Under the pieces are notes generated by a model. That model ran no database searches. It had not been told where the DNA came from and was given only the letters and a program-made list of their open reading frames with translations. Positions 17,523 through 27,175 of a DNA stretch of 61,123 nucleotides are shown here, piece after piece. Each line of letters opens with the position of its first letter. Position 1 is the first letter of the stretch. The position numbers and the translations under genes are program-made. The stretch lies in assembly GCF_009494395.1 (NCBI RefSeq), contig NZ_VZCB01000092.1, positions 1-61,123 on the forward strand, read 5' to 3'. The DNA is from Segatella copri (GTDB lineage: Bacteria; Bacteroidota; Bacteroidia; Bacteroidales; Bacteroidaceae).

Positions 17523-20081
17523 ATGATAAAAACAACAAGAAAGAGCCTTTGGGCTCTCACTTTCAGCACAGCTCTCTGTGCTTCGCTTTCTGCCAATGCC
17601 GATACTATCGAGGTGCAGAAACTGAAGCATGTGGGACCATTCCCTGTGTCTACTCCCTGGATGGCAGACAGCGTAAATGTGAAGGGAGAAAAGTTTGCAA
17701 TGGAGGGGGTATTAGACTCTCCATTATCGTTCAACCTATTGAATAATGCCAAGGAAGTGGCTGCTTCTCAGCTCTTGGCTGATCATGCAAGGCAGAATGC
17801 ACTCCATCTGGCTTCCTTCACCGTATCTAACACCAGCCGTACCAAGGCTACCGTAGAGGTAAAGGGCTTGAAGCAATACCGCCTCTTCGTAGATGGCGAG
17901 CAGGTGAAGGTGAATGGTGACAAGGCTGAGACCGTCTTGCTGCCTTCTACTCATACCGTGGTTATCAAATATCTCACCGTATCTGATTCGTCTTCCGATA
18001 AGACTGCAGACAAGGATGCTGCCAAGGATTTCAAGGTGAGCGTTACTGCTGCCGATGGCAAGCAGCTGAGCGTGGGCGAGGCTTCTGCCAATACCAAGCG
18101 CACCCTTAATATATATGATGTAATCTGTATGCCAAACTATTCAAGTGTGGCACTTTCGCCAAATGGCAAGTTTATGATTGTGCGCAAGACTTGGGTAGAC
18201 CGTCAGGGCAAGAACCATAGCATCAACGAGCTGAGAAACAGCCAGACCAACAAGGTCGTTGCTTCCTTTGAGGAGAACGTAAGATGGATGCCTCGCACCA
18301 ACAAGATGTACTTTACCGAGAAGGCGGGCGACAATGCCATCGCCGGTGAAGGAAAGGCAGACGGAGCCATGCAGCTTATCACCATCAATCCGCTGAATAT
18401 GGAGCGCGAGGTGATGGCTGCTAATATTCCGGAAGGCTGGTTCCAGTTTACTCCTGATGAGAAATCGCTTATCTATACGCTTTATATGGAGGGTAGAAAG
18501 CAGGATGCTCAGGTGTTTGATGTAAAGGAGCCTGATGACCGCCAGCCTGGATGGAGAAACCGCAGCTATCTTGCCAAGTATGATTTGGCATCGGGCATCC
18601 TCCAGCCTCTTACTTTCGGCTATCACAATGTATATCTCAATGATATCTCTGCCGACTCCCGCTATCTGCTCATCGGCAAGAGCGAGGAGCGTCTTACCAA
18701 GCGTCCTACAACGGTCAATTCCCTCTATCGTCTCAATCTGAACGATATGAGCGTGGAGACTTTGGTAGAGAAGGGAGAATTCATCAATAGTGCCCAGTTC
18801 TCGCCAGACGGCAAGAGCATCCTCATAACCGGTTCGCCTGAGGCTTTCAATGGCATCGGAAAGAATGTAGAAGAGGGACAGACACCAAGCATGATAGATA
18901 CACAGCTCTATCTGATGACTTTGGCAGACAAGAAGGTGAAACCGATGACCAGGGATTTCAACCCTAACGTGCAGAGCGTGGATTGGAGTAAGGCGGATGG
19001 AAACATCTATTTTACAGCAGAGGATAAAGACTGCATGCATCTCTTCCAGCTCAAGCCTAAGACCGGAAAGTTCACTCTCCTGAAGACTCCGGAAGAGAAT
19101 ATCAAGAGCTTCTCCATTGCAGCGGCTGCTCCGGAAATGGCATTCTCAGGTCAGAGTGCTTCCAATGCCGACCGTCTCTACAAGATGAATACCAAGGCAC
19201 AGAAGGCTCTGCTGGTGGATGATCTCAGTGCCCGACTGCTGAAGGACATCGAGCTGGGCGAATGCAAGGCATGGAACTATGTGAACTCTCGTGGCGATAC
19301 ACTCTGCTGCCGTTACTATCTGCCTCCTCACTTCGATGCTGCGAAGAAATATCCTATGATTGTGAATTACTACGGCGGTTGCAGTCCTACCACCCGTATG
19401 TTCCAGAGTCGCTATCCTCATCATGTATATGCAGCGATGGGATATGTTGTTCTGGTGGTTAATCCTAGCGGTGCTACCGGTTTCGGTCAGAAGTTCTCTG
19501 CCCGCCACGTGGATACGGCAGGCGAGGGCGTGGCAGAAGACATCATTGCCAGCACGCAGGCTTTCTGTAAGGAGCATAACTTCGTGAACAGTAAGAAGAT
19601 AGGATGTATCGGTGCAAGCTATGGTGGATTCATGACCCAGTATTTGCAGACCAAGACCGACCTCTTTGCTGCAGCCATCTCTCATGCCGGTATCAGCGAT
19701 CATACCAGCTATTGGGGCGAGGGTTATTGGGGCTACAGCTATAGCGAAGTTTCCATGGCGAATGAGTATCCTTGGACCAACAAGCATCTCTTCGTTGATC
19801 AGAGTCCGCTCTACAATGCTGATAAGATTCATACACCATTGCTCTTTCTGCATGGTACTGCCGATAACAATGTACCGGTGGGCGAGAGTATCCAGCTCTA
19901 TAATGCATTGAAGCTCCTCGGCCGTCCAACAGCGATGGTATTGGTAAAAGACCAGGACCATCACATCATAGACTACGAGAAGCGCCTCAAGTGGCAAGAT
20001 ACTATCTTCGCCTGGTTTGCCAAGTGGTTACAGGATGATGCCAGTTGGTGGAACGATATGTACGGCACCGAGAAGATGTAA
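17523..20081 (+). CDS. S9-family prolyl oligopeptidase-like exported peptidase
   Basis: The 852-residue protein begins with a signal peptide ending at SANA and is expected in the periplasm or at the outer membrane. The middle is a beta-propeller-like region. The C-terminal alpha/beta hydrolase has the catalytic triad: Ser in GASYGG (about residue 698), Asp in HGTADNN (about 780) and His in DQDHH (about 812). Family members remove dipeptides or cut after proline in short peptides. A weak -7 box (TAATTTCG at 17486-17493) precedes it. Its last 54 bases overlap the convergent murQ-like gene. The N-terminal 150 residues are poorly conserved. Confidence 0.9.
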   Translation: MIKTTRKSLWALTFSTALCASLSANADTIEVQKLKHVGPFPVSTPWMADSVNVKGEKFAMEGVLDSPLSFNLLNNAKEVAASQLLADHARQNALHLASFTVSNTSRTKATVEVKGLKQYRLFVDGEQVKVNGDKAETVLLPSTHTVVIKYLTVSDSSSDKTADKDAAKDFKVSVTAADGKQLSVGEASANTKRTLNIYDVICMPNYSSVALSPNGKFMIVRKTWVDRQGKNHSINELRNSQTNKVVASFEENVRWMPRTNKMYFTEKAGDNAIAGEGKADGAMQLITINPLNMEREVMAANIPEGWFQFTPDEKSLIYTLYMEGRKQDAQVFDVKEPDDRQPGWRNRSYLAKYDLASGILQPLTFGYHNVYLNDISADSRYLLIGKSEERLTKRPTTVNSLYRLNLNDMSVETLVEKGEFINSAQFSPDGKSILITGSPEAFNGIGKNVEEGQTPSMIDTQLYLMTLADKKVKPMTRDFNPNVQSVDWSKADGNIYFTAEDKDCMHLFQLKPKTGKFTLLKTPEENIKSFSIAAAAPEMAFSGQSASNADRLYKMNTKAQKALLVDDLSARLLKDIELGECKAWNYVNSRGDTLCCRYYLPPHFDAAKKYPMIVNYYGGCSPTTRMFQSRYPHHVYAAMGYVVLVVNPSGATGFGQKFSARHVDTAGEGVAEDIIASTQAFCKEHNFVNSKKIGCIGASYGGFMTQYLQTKTDLFAAAISHAGISDHTSYWGEGYWGYSYSEVSMANEYPWTNKHLFVDQSPLYNADKIHTPLLFLHGTADNNVPVGESIQLYNALKLLGRPTAMVLVKDQDHHIIDYEKRLKWQDTIFAWFAKWLQDDASWWNDMYGTEKM

Positions 20082-20897
20082 TTTCTCTTCTGCCTTCTTC
20101 ACGCTTCCTGATTCCAGAATCAGCTGTTTCACTTCTTCGTAGTCCGTATATTGCGGATTGCGTTCCATGAAGATGCGGCAGGCACGGTCGATGAGTTTAT
20201 GGTTGATGAGTTTGGCATTCACCATCTTGTTGCCTTCCACCCGTCCTTGCCTGATCTGAAGGGAAGTGCTTATCATGTCCAGAATCATCTTCTGCGATGA
20301 GCCTGCTTTCATGCGGGTACTTCCCGTTACAAATTCCGGTCCTGTGATGACTTCTACGGGATAATCGGCTGCTTGGGCGATGGGAGCGTGGGGATTGTTG
20401 ACGATGCAACCCGTAGGAATGCCTTCTTTCTTGCAATGCTGCAAGATGGAAAGCACGAATGGGGTTGTGCCGCTGGCAGAAAAACCGAGTACGAAATCCT
20501 GCTTTGAGATATGTTTATCGCAGAGCTGGTGCCAACCATTCTCCAGGTCGTCTTCTCTTGATTCCCTGGTTTGCGTAAGGCAGCCGATGCCTCCGGGGAA
20601 GATGGCTTGTATCTGTGAACCGTCGATGCCATAGGTGTTCTGCACCTCTATGGTATCGAGGGTAGCCAGTCTTCCGCCCGTTCCGCAACCGGCATAGAAG
20701 AGTCTTCCGCCCTTCTTCAGCTGCCCTTCGATGGCGGAAATCAGTTGGTTGATGGCAGGCAATGCTTGTTCTATTGCCAGAGCCACCTTTTTGTTTTCTG
20801 CATTGATATGAGCGGTGAGTTCATCCACGTTCATCTTTTCCAGATGTTCGTAGAGTGAGCTCTGCTCTGTTATTCTTTTTTCTTCTTTATTTGGCAT
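20028..20897 (-). CDS. murQ: N-acetylmuramic acid 6-phosphate etherase-like SIS protein
   Basis: The 289-residue protein has the MurQ layout: a sugar-isomerase (SIS) domain followed by the signature GPEFVTGSTRMKAG and a helical C-terminus. MurQ cleaves the lactyl ether of MurNAc-6-phosphate during cell-wall recycling. The usual GAGTSGRL loop reads GCGTGGRL here. The acidic residues expected at the active site are still present (LDTIE, RESREDD). Other recycling genes are not adjacent. The gene overlaps the 3' end of the S9 peptidase gene on the other strand. A related SIS protein with another substrate is the main alternative. Confidence 0.85.
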   Translation of the reverse strand: MPNKEEKRITEQSSLYEHLEKMNVDELTAHINAENKKVALAIEQALPAINQLISAIEGQLKKGGRLFYAGCGTGGRLATLDTIEVQNTYGIDGSQIQAIFPGGIGCLTQTRESREDDLENGWHQLCDKHISKQDFVLGFSASGTTPFVLSILQHCKKEGIPTGCIVNNPHAPIAQAADYPVEVITGPEFVTGSTRMKAGSSQKMILDMISTSLQIRQGRVEGNKMVNAKLINHKLIDRACRIFMERNPQYTDYEEVKQLILESGSVKKAEEKLHLLGAVHIVPPTGIIL

Positions 20898-20983
20898 AGT
20901 ATTTTACTTTTGGTTGTAGATTACGAAAAGCTTGATTTCAGGCTATTTCCTATGGCTATAGCCGATAATCCTGATGCAGGTTT

Positions 20984-21589
20984 CTATTCTTCTGCCAGGA
21001 AATAAACCGGAGCATTACGTGAACCTTCTTTAATCAGGAAACCGGATTTTTCCAGTTGCTTTAACCAGTTGAGTGCAGTCTGTTTGCGGATATGAAATTC
21101 CATTTCCAGGGTTCTGCGGTTGATGGAGCGATGGCTTTTCATATACTCTCTTATTTTCTCCTTCAAGGTATCTTCAGAGAAAGGGTAGGAGCGGGAAGTA
21201 TATTGCGATTTCTCGAAATGAGTATGATGCTTCACCTGTTTCAGCAGGTCTTCATTGGGGCGGAACTTGATGCCCCTTACGCTAACGTAGTCGGCTCTCA
21301 CCTTGCTGTCAGGCTTCAGTTCATCCATATCCAGATTTACCGAGAGTGAGAGGTATCCGATTTCCGGGATGTTGATACGCTTTCCATCCTGCAGGTCTTC
21401 TTCGATAATGTCACGCAGTTGCATGAAGACAGTAGCCACTTCTCCCTTTCCCAAACAGCTATGTTGGGCTATTCGTTCTATCATCTGCTTGTCTGTCATC
21501 GCAGGTTGCTCAAAGATATGGGCGAATCGGCGTGTCTCTTCATTTCCTCCAGCATTGGGAAGATAATGGATTTCATATTTTATAGCCAT
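20984..21589 (-). CDS. HU-like protein with C-terminal winged helix
   Basis: Residues 1-125 resemble the Bacteroidetes HU-like domain (IKYEIHYLPN, INIPEIGYLSLSV, GIKFRPNEDLL). Residues about 130-200 look like a winged helix-turn-helix (RRTLEMEFHIRKQTALNWL, LEKSGFLI). With two DNA-binding modules the protein is suited to shape or regulate DNA. A good promoter lies at 21616-21647, and just upstream of its -33 box begins the 22-bp-period array at 21666-21916. This suggests, without proof, that the protein binds the array. It is a single-gene unit. Confidence 0.8.
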   Translation of the reverse strand: MAIKYEIHYLPNAGGNEETRRFAHIFEQPAMTDKQMIERIAQHSCLGKGEVATVFMQLRDIIEEDLQDGKRINIPEIGYLSLSVNLDMDELKPDSKVRADYVSVRGIKFRPNEDLLKQVKHHTHFEKSQYTSRSYPFSEDTLKEKIREYMKSHRSINRRTLEMEFHIRKQTALNWLKQLEKSGFLIKEGSRNAPVYFLAEE

Positions 21590-21615
21590 CGTATTCTTCT
21601 TTCTGTTTAGCGATA

Positions 21616-21647
21616 CAAAGGTAATCTTTTATTCTTAAACTACCAAA
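21616..21647 (-). promoter_or_regulatory. Promoter of the HU/winged-helix gene
   Basis: The -33 TTTG (21644-21647) and -7 TACCTTTG (21616-21623) are 20 bp apart on the minus strand, 26 bp before the start codon. Confidence 0.7.
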
Positions 21648-21665
21648 TAAAAATGGCACTATTAT

Positions 21666-21916
21666 GGATGAGCGGTTTGATTGATACGAATGAGCGGTGC
21701 TATTGATGTGGGTTAGAACTGCTTATCAATAGGAATAAGCATCGTAAGAAGCCTTTATAAGTTGTCGGAAGAAGTAGGATAAGTTGTTGGAACAGTAAGT
21801 ATATGTTGCCGGAAAAGTCACTTCCGTCAGTCGCACAACAGCTGTTGTGCGCTTGCATATCAGCTGTTATGCGCTTGCACAACACGTGTTGTGCGCTTGT
21901 AATCCAGCTGTTGTGC
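21666..21916. repeat. Array of 22-bp units, four of them strong dyads
   Basis: The clearest units start at 21833, 21855, 21877 and 21899, exactly 22 bp apart. Units 1 and 3 are perfect 18-bp palindromes (GCACAACAGCTGTTGTGC, GCACAACACGTGTTGTGC), unit 2 has one mismatched pair and unit 4 keeps only one half. Left of these, three units ATAAGTTGTCGGAA / ATAAGTTGTTGGAA / ATATGTTGCCGGAA repeat at 22 bp, and before them GGATGAGCGGT / GAATGAGCGGT also at 22 bp. From 21917 to 22091 I see only AT-rich sequence. Confidence 0.8.
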
Positions 21917-22091
21917 AGTAAGTAATGATTAAGCGTCTTTTACGGTTAATTATCTGTAATTAAACAATACGATAGAGTTGTAATCAAATAAAAATATGTA
22001 TTTTTGTATCCGAATAGCGTATTTAAAAAGAGATCCGATGGCTTGCTGAATCGGAGAACAGATAGAAAGAGTTATATTCAGAATACTTATG

Positions 22092-23241
22092 AACCTGAGT
22101 TCGGGATAAGAAATATGCTTTAAAAGTTGGTAATCTCGATAAATTTTAGTACCTTTAAGGCTGTAAACCAATAAATTATAAATTAAAGGATACTAAGATT
22201 ATGGAGATTACCAAAGACAAAATTACAGAGATTTTTTGTATTATCGACGATTTTTGCAAAGAATATGATGCAGAAATAGAGAAAATGGCAATATCAGAAC
22301 CCAATGGAGGCAAGCACAGAAGGCGCAAGTGGGCAATGAGTCGTTCTGAAATAATGGCCATCCTCATCTATTTTCACTTCAATACGTTCCGTAATTTCAA
22401 GCATTACTATCTTTTCTATGTGAAGAATCATTTGTGCGACTTATTCCCCAACCAGCTCTCCTATAACCGCTTCATTGAGCTGGAATCCAAAGTGGCAGTC
22501 GAGATGATGTTGTTCATCCTGCTATTCTGTTTCGGCAGGTGTACAGGCATAAGCTTTATCGACAGCACTTGTGTCCCCGTCTGCCATAACAAGCGCATAA
22601 AAAGGAACAAGGTGTTCAAGGGATATGCTGAGATTGGCAAGAGTACTATGGGGTGGTATTTTGGTTTCAAACTTCATCTGATATGCAATGAAAGAGGCAA
22701 ACTTTTGAATTTCATGCTTACAAAGGCTAACGTTGACGACAGAAATCCAGAGGTATTCAATAGGCTGAGTGACAATGTGTTCGGAAAATTGTTCGCTGAC
22801 AAGGGATACATTTCACAAGGATTGTTCGAGAGACTTTTCAACGATGGAATAGAACTTGTAACAGGGCAGAAATGCAACATGAAGAACAAACTCATGCCGC
22901 TTTATGACAAGATTCTGCTCCGTAAGCGTTCGGTTATAGAAACCATCAACGACGAACTGAAAAATGTTGCAAACTCGTACATTCAAGACATCACAGCGTG
23001 TTCAATTTTGCAATGAATGTTCTGTCTGTTTTGGCTGCATACAGCTTCTATGAGAAGAAGCCGTCCATCAACATCGATTATTGCATCGAACACGTTGATG
23101 GGCTGCTTACTGTTATACAATAAAGGAATCTTTTCACTTCTTACAAACTATAGATAGCCATTCACACTTGTGGAGGGATGAGATATCTTGTCTTGTTGTG
23201 CCATAGACTTTATGATCATAATCATATCCCGAACTCAGGTT
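22092..23241. mobile_element. IS982-family insertion sequence
   Basis: Seventeen-base inverted repeats AACCTGAGTTCGGGATA (22092-22108) and its complement (23225-23241) bound a 1.15-kb element with an IS982-type transposase. I find no matching direct repeat outside the ends (left flank ACTTATG, right flank TCTAAAC), so one side may have been rearranged after insertion. Its right end interrupts an AlbA-type gene fragment. Confidence 0.85.
22201..23123 (+). pseudogene. IS982-type transposase, frameshifted
   Basis: The first 256 codons match IS982 transposases (SFIDSTCVPVCHNKR, MGWYFGFKLHL, FADKGYI, DKILLRKRSVIETINDEL), with the DDE acidic residues among them. After NDELKNV the frame is lost. 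Adding one base near 22970 restores a continuous C-terminus (HSRHHSVFNFAMNVLSVLAA to LLTVIQ, stop at 23121-23123). As it stands the open frame ends at 23016. Unless programmed frameshifting rescues it, which is not usual for this family, the protein lacks its C-terminal 45 residues. Confidence 0.85.
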
Positions 23242-23440
23242 TCTAAACTCTGAGCAAAGTAAATGGTCAAATTGACAAACGAAACACTCACGTCGATGGT
23301 AGGTTGGGGTAGTCCCGCCTCTTCACACTTCTGCATGATAAGGCCAATGCCTCGTCCCCATGACTCCATCAAGCCACTGCGATAAAACACATTGGCTATC
23401 GTCGGATTCTCTGGGAGCGAACCCACTTGATTGTCAAGAA
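23235..23440 (-). pseudogene. C-terminal fragment of an AlbA-type regulator/ATPase gene
   Basis: The frame encodes GSLPENPTIANVFYRSGL and ESWGRGIGLIMQKCEEAGL. This is the conserved C-terminal signature of the AlbA_2/HATPase_c_4 proteins, often annotated as putative transcriptional regulators. The N-terminal domains are missing, and the frame ends inside the right inverted repeat of the IS. On its 5' side it is joined to the start of a lipoprotein gene. It is debris from at least two rearrangements. Confidence 0.7.
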
Positions 23441-23628
23441 AAACCTTCGAGCATAAAGTCAAGAGAAGAATGATGATTGACGAAGGCATAGGCTTCGCTA
23501 TCTGCCATATCCGATGCTTGACATCTTTCCCACATAGTATTATATTTCCATTTGTCATACTGGTAAGTAAGGACAAAGGATAGTACGGCAATAACTGCCA
23601 AAACTATTTTGTTACTTTTGATATTCAT
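23434..23628 (-). pseudogene. Truncated copy of a lipoprotein gene start
   Basis: The first residues (MNIKSNKIVLAVIAVL) are nearly identical to the start of the lipoprotein at 29295-29918, and the upstream DNA into the kinase gene matches as well. After about 16 codons the sequence departs: the lipobox cysteine is absent and the remainder overlaps the AlbA-type fragment in another frame. It marks the second copy of the kinase-lipoprotein unit, cut off downstream. Confidence 0.75.
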
Positions 23629-23639
23629 AATATTTAATC

Positions 23640-26378
23640 CTAAATTTCCGTATAATTTAATTCTTTTAGTCGTAGTCGGGAAGGCTCATCTAAATGCGTG
23701 CATAATAAGAAAGCACAATTTCCTATGCTCTTTACTGAGTTCGGAATGGTGACGCTTTGAAGAGAATAGCACAATTGAAAAGCTCCATCTCCTATGCTTG
23801 TTACTGAGTTTGGAATGGTGACGCTTTGAAGAGAATAGCAGCGACTAAAAGCTCCATTTCCTATGCTCGTTACCGAGTTTGGAATAGTGACGCTTTGAAG
23901 AGATTCGCACAATTGAAAAGCTCCATCTCCTATGCTCGTTACAGAGTTCGGAATTATATAATTGACGCAATCTTTTATTCTACTAACAATAGCTGTCTTA
24001 TCCTTATTGAACAAGCAAACATCATCATTTTGGAAATATGTTGAGTTACAAATGAAAAAACATATATTGCAACCACGAAAAGCGTTATTTCCGATATTTC
24101 TTACAGAGTTCGGAATAGTGATGCTTTGAAGAGATTTGCACAAAAAGAAAGCTCCATTTCCTATGCTCGTTACAGAGTTCGGAATAGTGACGCTTTGAAG
24201 AGAATAGCACAAAAAGAAAGCTCCATTTCCTATGCTCGTTACAGAGTTCGGAATAGTGACGCTTTGAAGAGAATAGCACAAAAAGAAAGCTCCATTTCCT
24301 ATGCTCGTTACAGAGTTCGGAATAGTGACGCTTTGAAGAGAATAGCACAAAAAGAAAGCTCCATTTCCTATGCTCGTTACAGAGTTCGGAATAGTGACGC
24401 TTTGAAGAGAATAGCACAAAAAGAAAGCTCCATTTCCTATGCTCGTTACAGAGTTCGGAATAGTGACGCTTTGAAGAGAATAGCACAAAAAGAAAGCTCC
24501 ATTTCCTATGCTCGTTACAGAGTTCGGAATAGTGACGCTTTGAAGAGAATAGCAGCCATAAAAAGCTCCATCTCCTATCTTCGTTACAGAGTTCGGAATG
24601 GTGACGCTTTGAAGAGATTCGCACTGTTCAAAAGCTTTATCTCCTATGCTCGTTACAGAGTTCGGAATGGTGACGCTTTGAAGAGATTTGCAGCCACTAA
24701 AGGCTTCATTTCCTATGCTCGTTACCGAGTTCGGAATGGTGACGCTTTGAAGAGATTCGCACCAGCTAAAAGCGCAATCTCCTATGCTCGTTACAGAATT
24801 TGGAATGGTGATGCTTTGAAGAGATTTGCACCACCAAAAAGCTTTATCTCCTATCTTCGTTACAGAGTTTGGAATGGTGACGCTTTGAAGAGATGCACAC
24901 CTACCAAAGGCTTCTTTACCAATATATTCTATATTTGATAGTCCAATAGATTTTAATTTGTTATTAAATAAATTAGACCCAAATGCATTAGCACATATTT
25001 TTTTGGATCGATTATCTATATTAAAAACAGATTTCCAATAAATAGCACCATAAACAATTCTAAAATCAGAAGAATATAAAACCCCATCTTTTATGATGAA
25101 GTTTTTAGATTGAATATCCATATTCATAATATGGAAGCATCCTCTCCATGGGTTGTTATGGGCAATATATTTTACGGATGCTGGAATATTACATGAAACC
25201 AAATTATTATTGTCAGCAAATGCCTCAGAACCGATAGATATTATCGTAGAGGGCAGCTTTACACTTCTAATACCAGTAGATTGCAAAGCACCATCGCAAA
25301 TAACTTCTGTTCCTTCTCTTACAACATATTCTTTCTCGCGTAATGAGTAAGAAGCCTTTAATAGCTTTTTCCCATCGCGACTATATATAACTCCATACTC
25401 ATCTTTAATAGCATCCTTAAAATCCTCTTCCGTTGCTTTTGTAGAAAGAACTTCTTCAATTGGCTTTTCTACCTTATTCAATAAAAACAAGCGGAAAGAC
25501 ACGGCTGATAGTTCTTGCTGTGAGTGGGCCAAGAGGAACAAAGCATATAATTTCGAAAATTCCGCATCATTCAAAAGAGAACATAGTGATTTCATCATCA
25601 GACATTCACCGATGTCCTGGAAATCAGATTCTGAAAACAGAAGTGAATCTGACCTAGCATTATTCTGCAACAAAGAGGTGTCTAAAGCTATTGCTTTCAG
25701 AGACATACCAATAAGCGCCAATGGAAAATCATCGATATGTTCATTGAAACAATCTTCTGTACGCAATGGATGGCGATAGTCAGGACTGCCCAATTCTCGC
25801 GCCTTTTGTCCTTGCATAGCGGGCACGTACATACCATCATAGTCAACCAACACTAAGGTCCCATCTTCAGTAACTAAGATATTATCGGGCTTAAGGTCTC
25901 CATGAGCAAATGTTTGTGACATCAGCCAGGCAGCCATTCTACAAAACTGATATGTGATAAGCTGCAAAGCATATTTATCGGATATGTGTTGATGAACATA
26001 CTTATCAAGCGTAACTCCTTCTGCCCAGTCCATGAGTAATACAGGAAATTCAGTATCAGAAGAAACTGTAGAATCAACAAACAATTCTTTTTGGAGGTAC
26101 TTGATGGAGCACAAATAGTTTGATGACACATATTCCAAATCATCTGTTATCTGCTGATATGCTATATCACGTCCCTCTTGCTCTCTCAAAAAGCACTTCA
26201 CTGCATATAGTTTCCCAGAGGATTCATCTTTCATCTTGAATACCACAGCAAAGTTACCGCTAGACATCACTATCTCACCAGCTTCATCATAAACAGGACG
26301 AAGGGTGCTCAGTACATTAAAATTGTCTTCAGAATGCTTAATGGATTCAAGGTATTCTGATATAAGAGGATAATTCAT
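23640..26378 (-). CDS. Protein kinase-like protein with BspA-type LRR tail (copy 1)
   Basis: The 912-residue protein has a kinase-like domain at about 25-300: glycine loop SSGNFAVVF, Lys61 in AVKCF, catalytic loop HGDLKPDN (159-166), and DYDG (179-182) in place of DFG. These key residues suggest it is active. From about 355 to the end it has some 19 LRR_5 units of 23 residues ([14 protein letters not shown]), six of them identical or nearly so. There is no signal peptide, so this BspA-like tail is probably cytoplasmic and may bind targets. It starts 2 bp after the PP2C stop. A paralogue lies at 29930-32392 and carries an extra domain of about 190 residues. Confidence 0.85.
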   Translation of the reverse strand: MNYPLISEYLESIKHSEDNFNVLSTLRPVYDEAGEIVMSSGNFAVVFKMKDESSGKLYAVKCFLREQEGRDIAYQQITDDLEYVSSNYLCSIKYLQKELFVDSTVSSDTEFPVLLMDWAEGVTLDKYVHQHISDKYALQLITYQFCRMAAWLMSQTFAHGDLKPDNILVTEDGTLVLVDYDGMYVPAMQGQKARELGSPDYRHPLRTEDCFNEHIDDFPLALIGMSLKAIALDTSLLQNNARSDSLLFSESDFQDIGECLMMKSLCSLLNDAEFSKLYALFLLAHSQQELSAVSFRLFLLNKVEKPIEEVLSTKATEEDFKDAIKDEYGVIYSRDGKKLLKASYSLREKEYVVREGTEVICDGALQSTGIRSVKLPSTIISIGSEAFADNNNLVSCNIPASVKYIAHNNPWRGCFHIMNMDIQSKNFIIKDGVLYSSDFRIVYGAIYWKSVFNIDNRSKKICANAFGSNLFNNKLKSIGLSNIEYIGKEAFGRCASLQSVTIPNSVTKIGDKAFWWCKSLQSITIPNSVTSIGDCAFSWCESLQSVTIPNSVTSIGNEAFSGCKSLQSVTIPNSVTSIGDKAFEQCESLQSVTIPNSVTKIGDGAFYGCYSLQSVTIPNSVTSIGNGAFFLCYSLQSVTIPNSVTSIGNGAFFLCYSLQSVTIPNSVTSIGNGAFFLCYSLQSVTIPNSVTSIGNGAFFLCYSLQSVTIPNSVTSIGNGAFFLCYSLQSVTIPNSVTSIGNGAFFLCKSLQSITIPNSVRNIGNNAFRGCNICFFICNSTYFQNDDVCLFNKDKTAIVSRIKDCVNYIIPNSVTSIGDGAFQLCESLQSVTIPNSVTSIGNGAFSRCYSLQSVTIPNSVTSIGDGAFQLCYSLQSVTIPNSVKSIGNCAFLLCTHLDEPSRLRLKELNYTEI
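24131..24560. repeat. Six near-identical 69-bp LRR-coding units
   Basis: The block GCTCCATTTCCTATGCTCG starts at 24151, 24220, 24289, 24358, 24427 and 24496, an exact 69-bp period (23 codons). The units are almost base-for-base identical, whereas LRR units on either side differ, so the array probably expanded recently by slippage or recombination. Confidence 0.9.
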
Positions 26379-26380
26379 AA

Positions 26381-27175
26381 TTATAATATTTTGAAAGTGA
26401 AAGAATAGTCATCCAATGCTATTAGTTTAATCTTTAAGAGCTTAAATATATGCTTCTCAAGCGTATATCGACTTTTGCAGTTCATGAGTTTCTGTAGAAC
26501 ATCCTTGCGAAAGTCAAATTTAGCAGAAGAGGCATTCTTTATGAATGTTGACTCTCTCGTTCCCGTCCGCTCTGCTTCTTGAATTTCGTCTGCAAAAGTG
26601 CTGCAATGCGACAACTCATACATCATCAAGATGTAATGTGCCAATGCATCGCTAGTACAGAAGATGATTGAATTCGTGGAAGTCTCAAACGTACCGCTCT
26701 TAAAACCATTCTCGGACAGTTCATCCTTGCAGTTGATAAGATATGGAGGATTGCCGAAATCACGTAGATGACCAAAGGAATGCTGAAGGATATCATCATC
26801 AGGATTGTAACAGAAAGCGACGCTATCTCCATAAGCTATCCAATGGCATACATTTGATGAATACCATATAGCAGCGAGTGTAGCAAACGAGCCTTCGTCA
26901 TAGAACTTGTTGAGCACCATTCCTCCTGCTGCCTTTGCCATTGCTTCGCAATCATTATAGAATGGTTCCCAAATGCTTTCTACCCATGCATCCAGTTCTG
27001 CAAAGGTCAGAATAGGTTGTGGGGGTAATTTGTCAACCAAATATGCAGACCATTTGTCGGCATAAATACCTCCACCACCTGCTCCGTCAGACACTGCTAT
27101 AAAGTTGATAGTAGCTTTCACTGCATCCTCATTGATAGTACCTTGATTCGGCTTTGCTATTGATATTGCTCTCAT
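26381..27175 (-). CDS. PP2C-type Ser/Thr phosphatase
   Basis: The 264-residue protein has the PP2C metal-binding pattern: NEDA (15-18), VSDGAGGG (28-35), GSFATLAA (about 96-103), YGDS (115-118), CTSDAL (about 173-178) and a final DDYS (255-258). Two metal ions bound by these aspartates would hydrolyse phosphoserine or phosphothreonine. No membrane segment is visible. It overlaps the upstream DarT-vWA gene by 4 bp and is followed 2 bp later by the kinase-LRR gene, so the three proteins should be made together. It probably reverses phosphorylation by the kinase. Confidence 0.88.
   Translation of the reverse strand: MRAISIAKPNQGTINEDAVKATINFIAVSDGAGGGGIYADKWSAYLVDKLPPQPILTFAELDAWVESIWEPFYNDCEAMAKAAGGMVLNKFYDEGSFATLAAIWYSSNVCHWIAYGDSVAFCYNPDDDILQHSFGHLRDFGNPPYLINCKDELSENGFKSGTFETSTNSIIFCTSDALAHYILMMYELSHCSTFADEIQEAERTGTRESTFIKNASSAKFDFRKDVLQKLMNCKSRYTLEKHIFKLLKIKLIALDDYSFTFKIL

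Noticed and set aside
21833..21916. Palindromic 22-bp array considered as CRISPR
   Set aside because: Dyads are directly adjacent without spacers of 30 bp or so, and no cas genes are present.
24131..24900. Regular 69-bp repeats considered as CRISPR array
   Set aside because: There are no unique spacers, the whole period is repeated, and it codes for LRRs in frame. No cas genes are nearby.
23826..24938. Plus-strand open frame with a repeated peptide pattern opposite the LRR region
   Set aside because: It is the mirror of the 69-bp LRR-coding units. The minus-strand frame has kinase and LRR_5 signatures, so the plus frame is a shadow.
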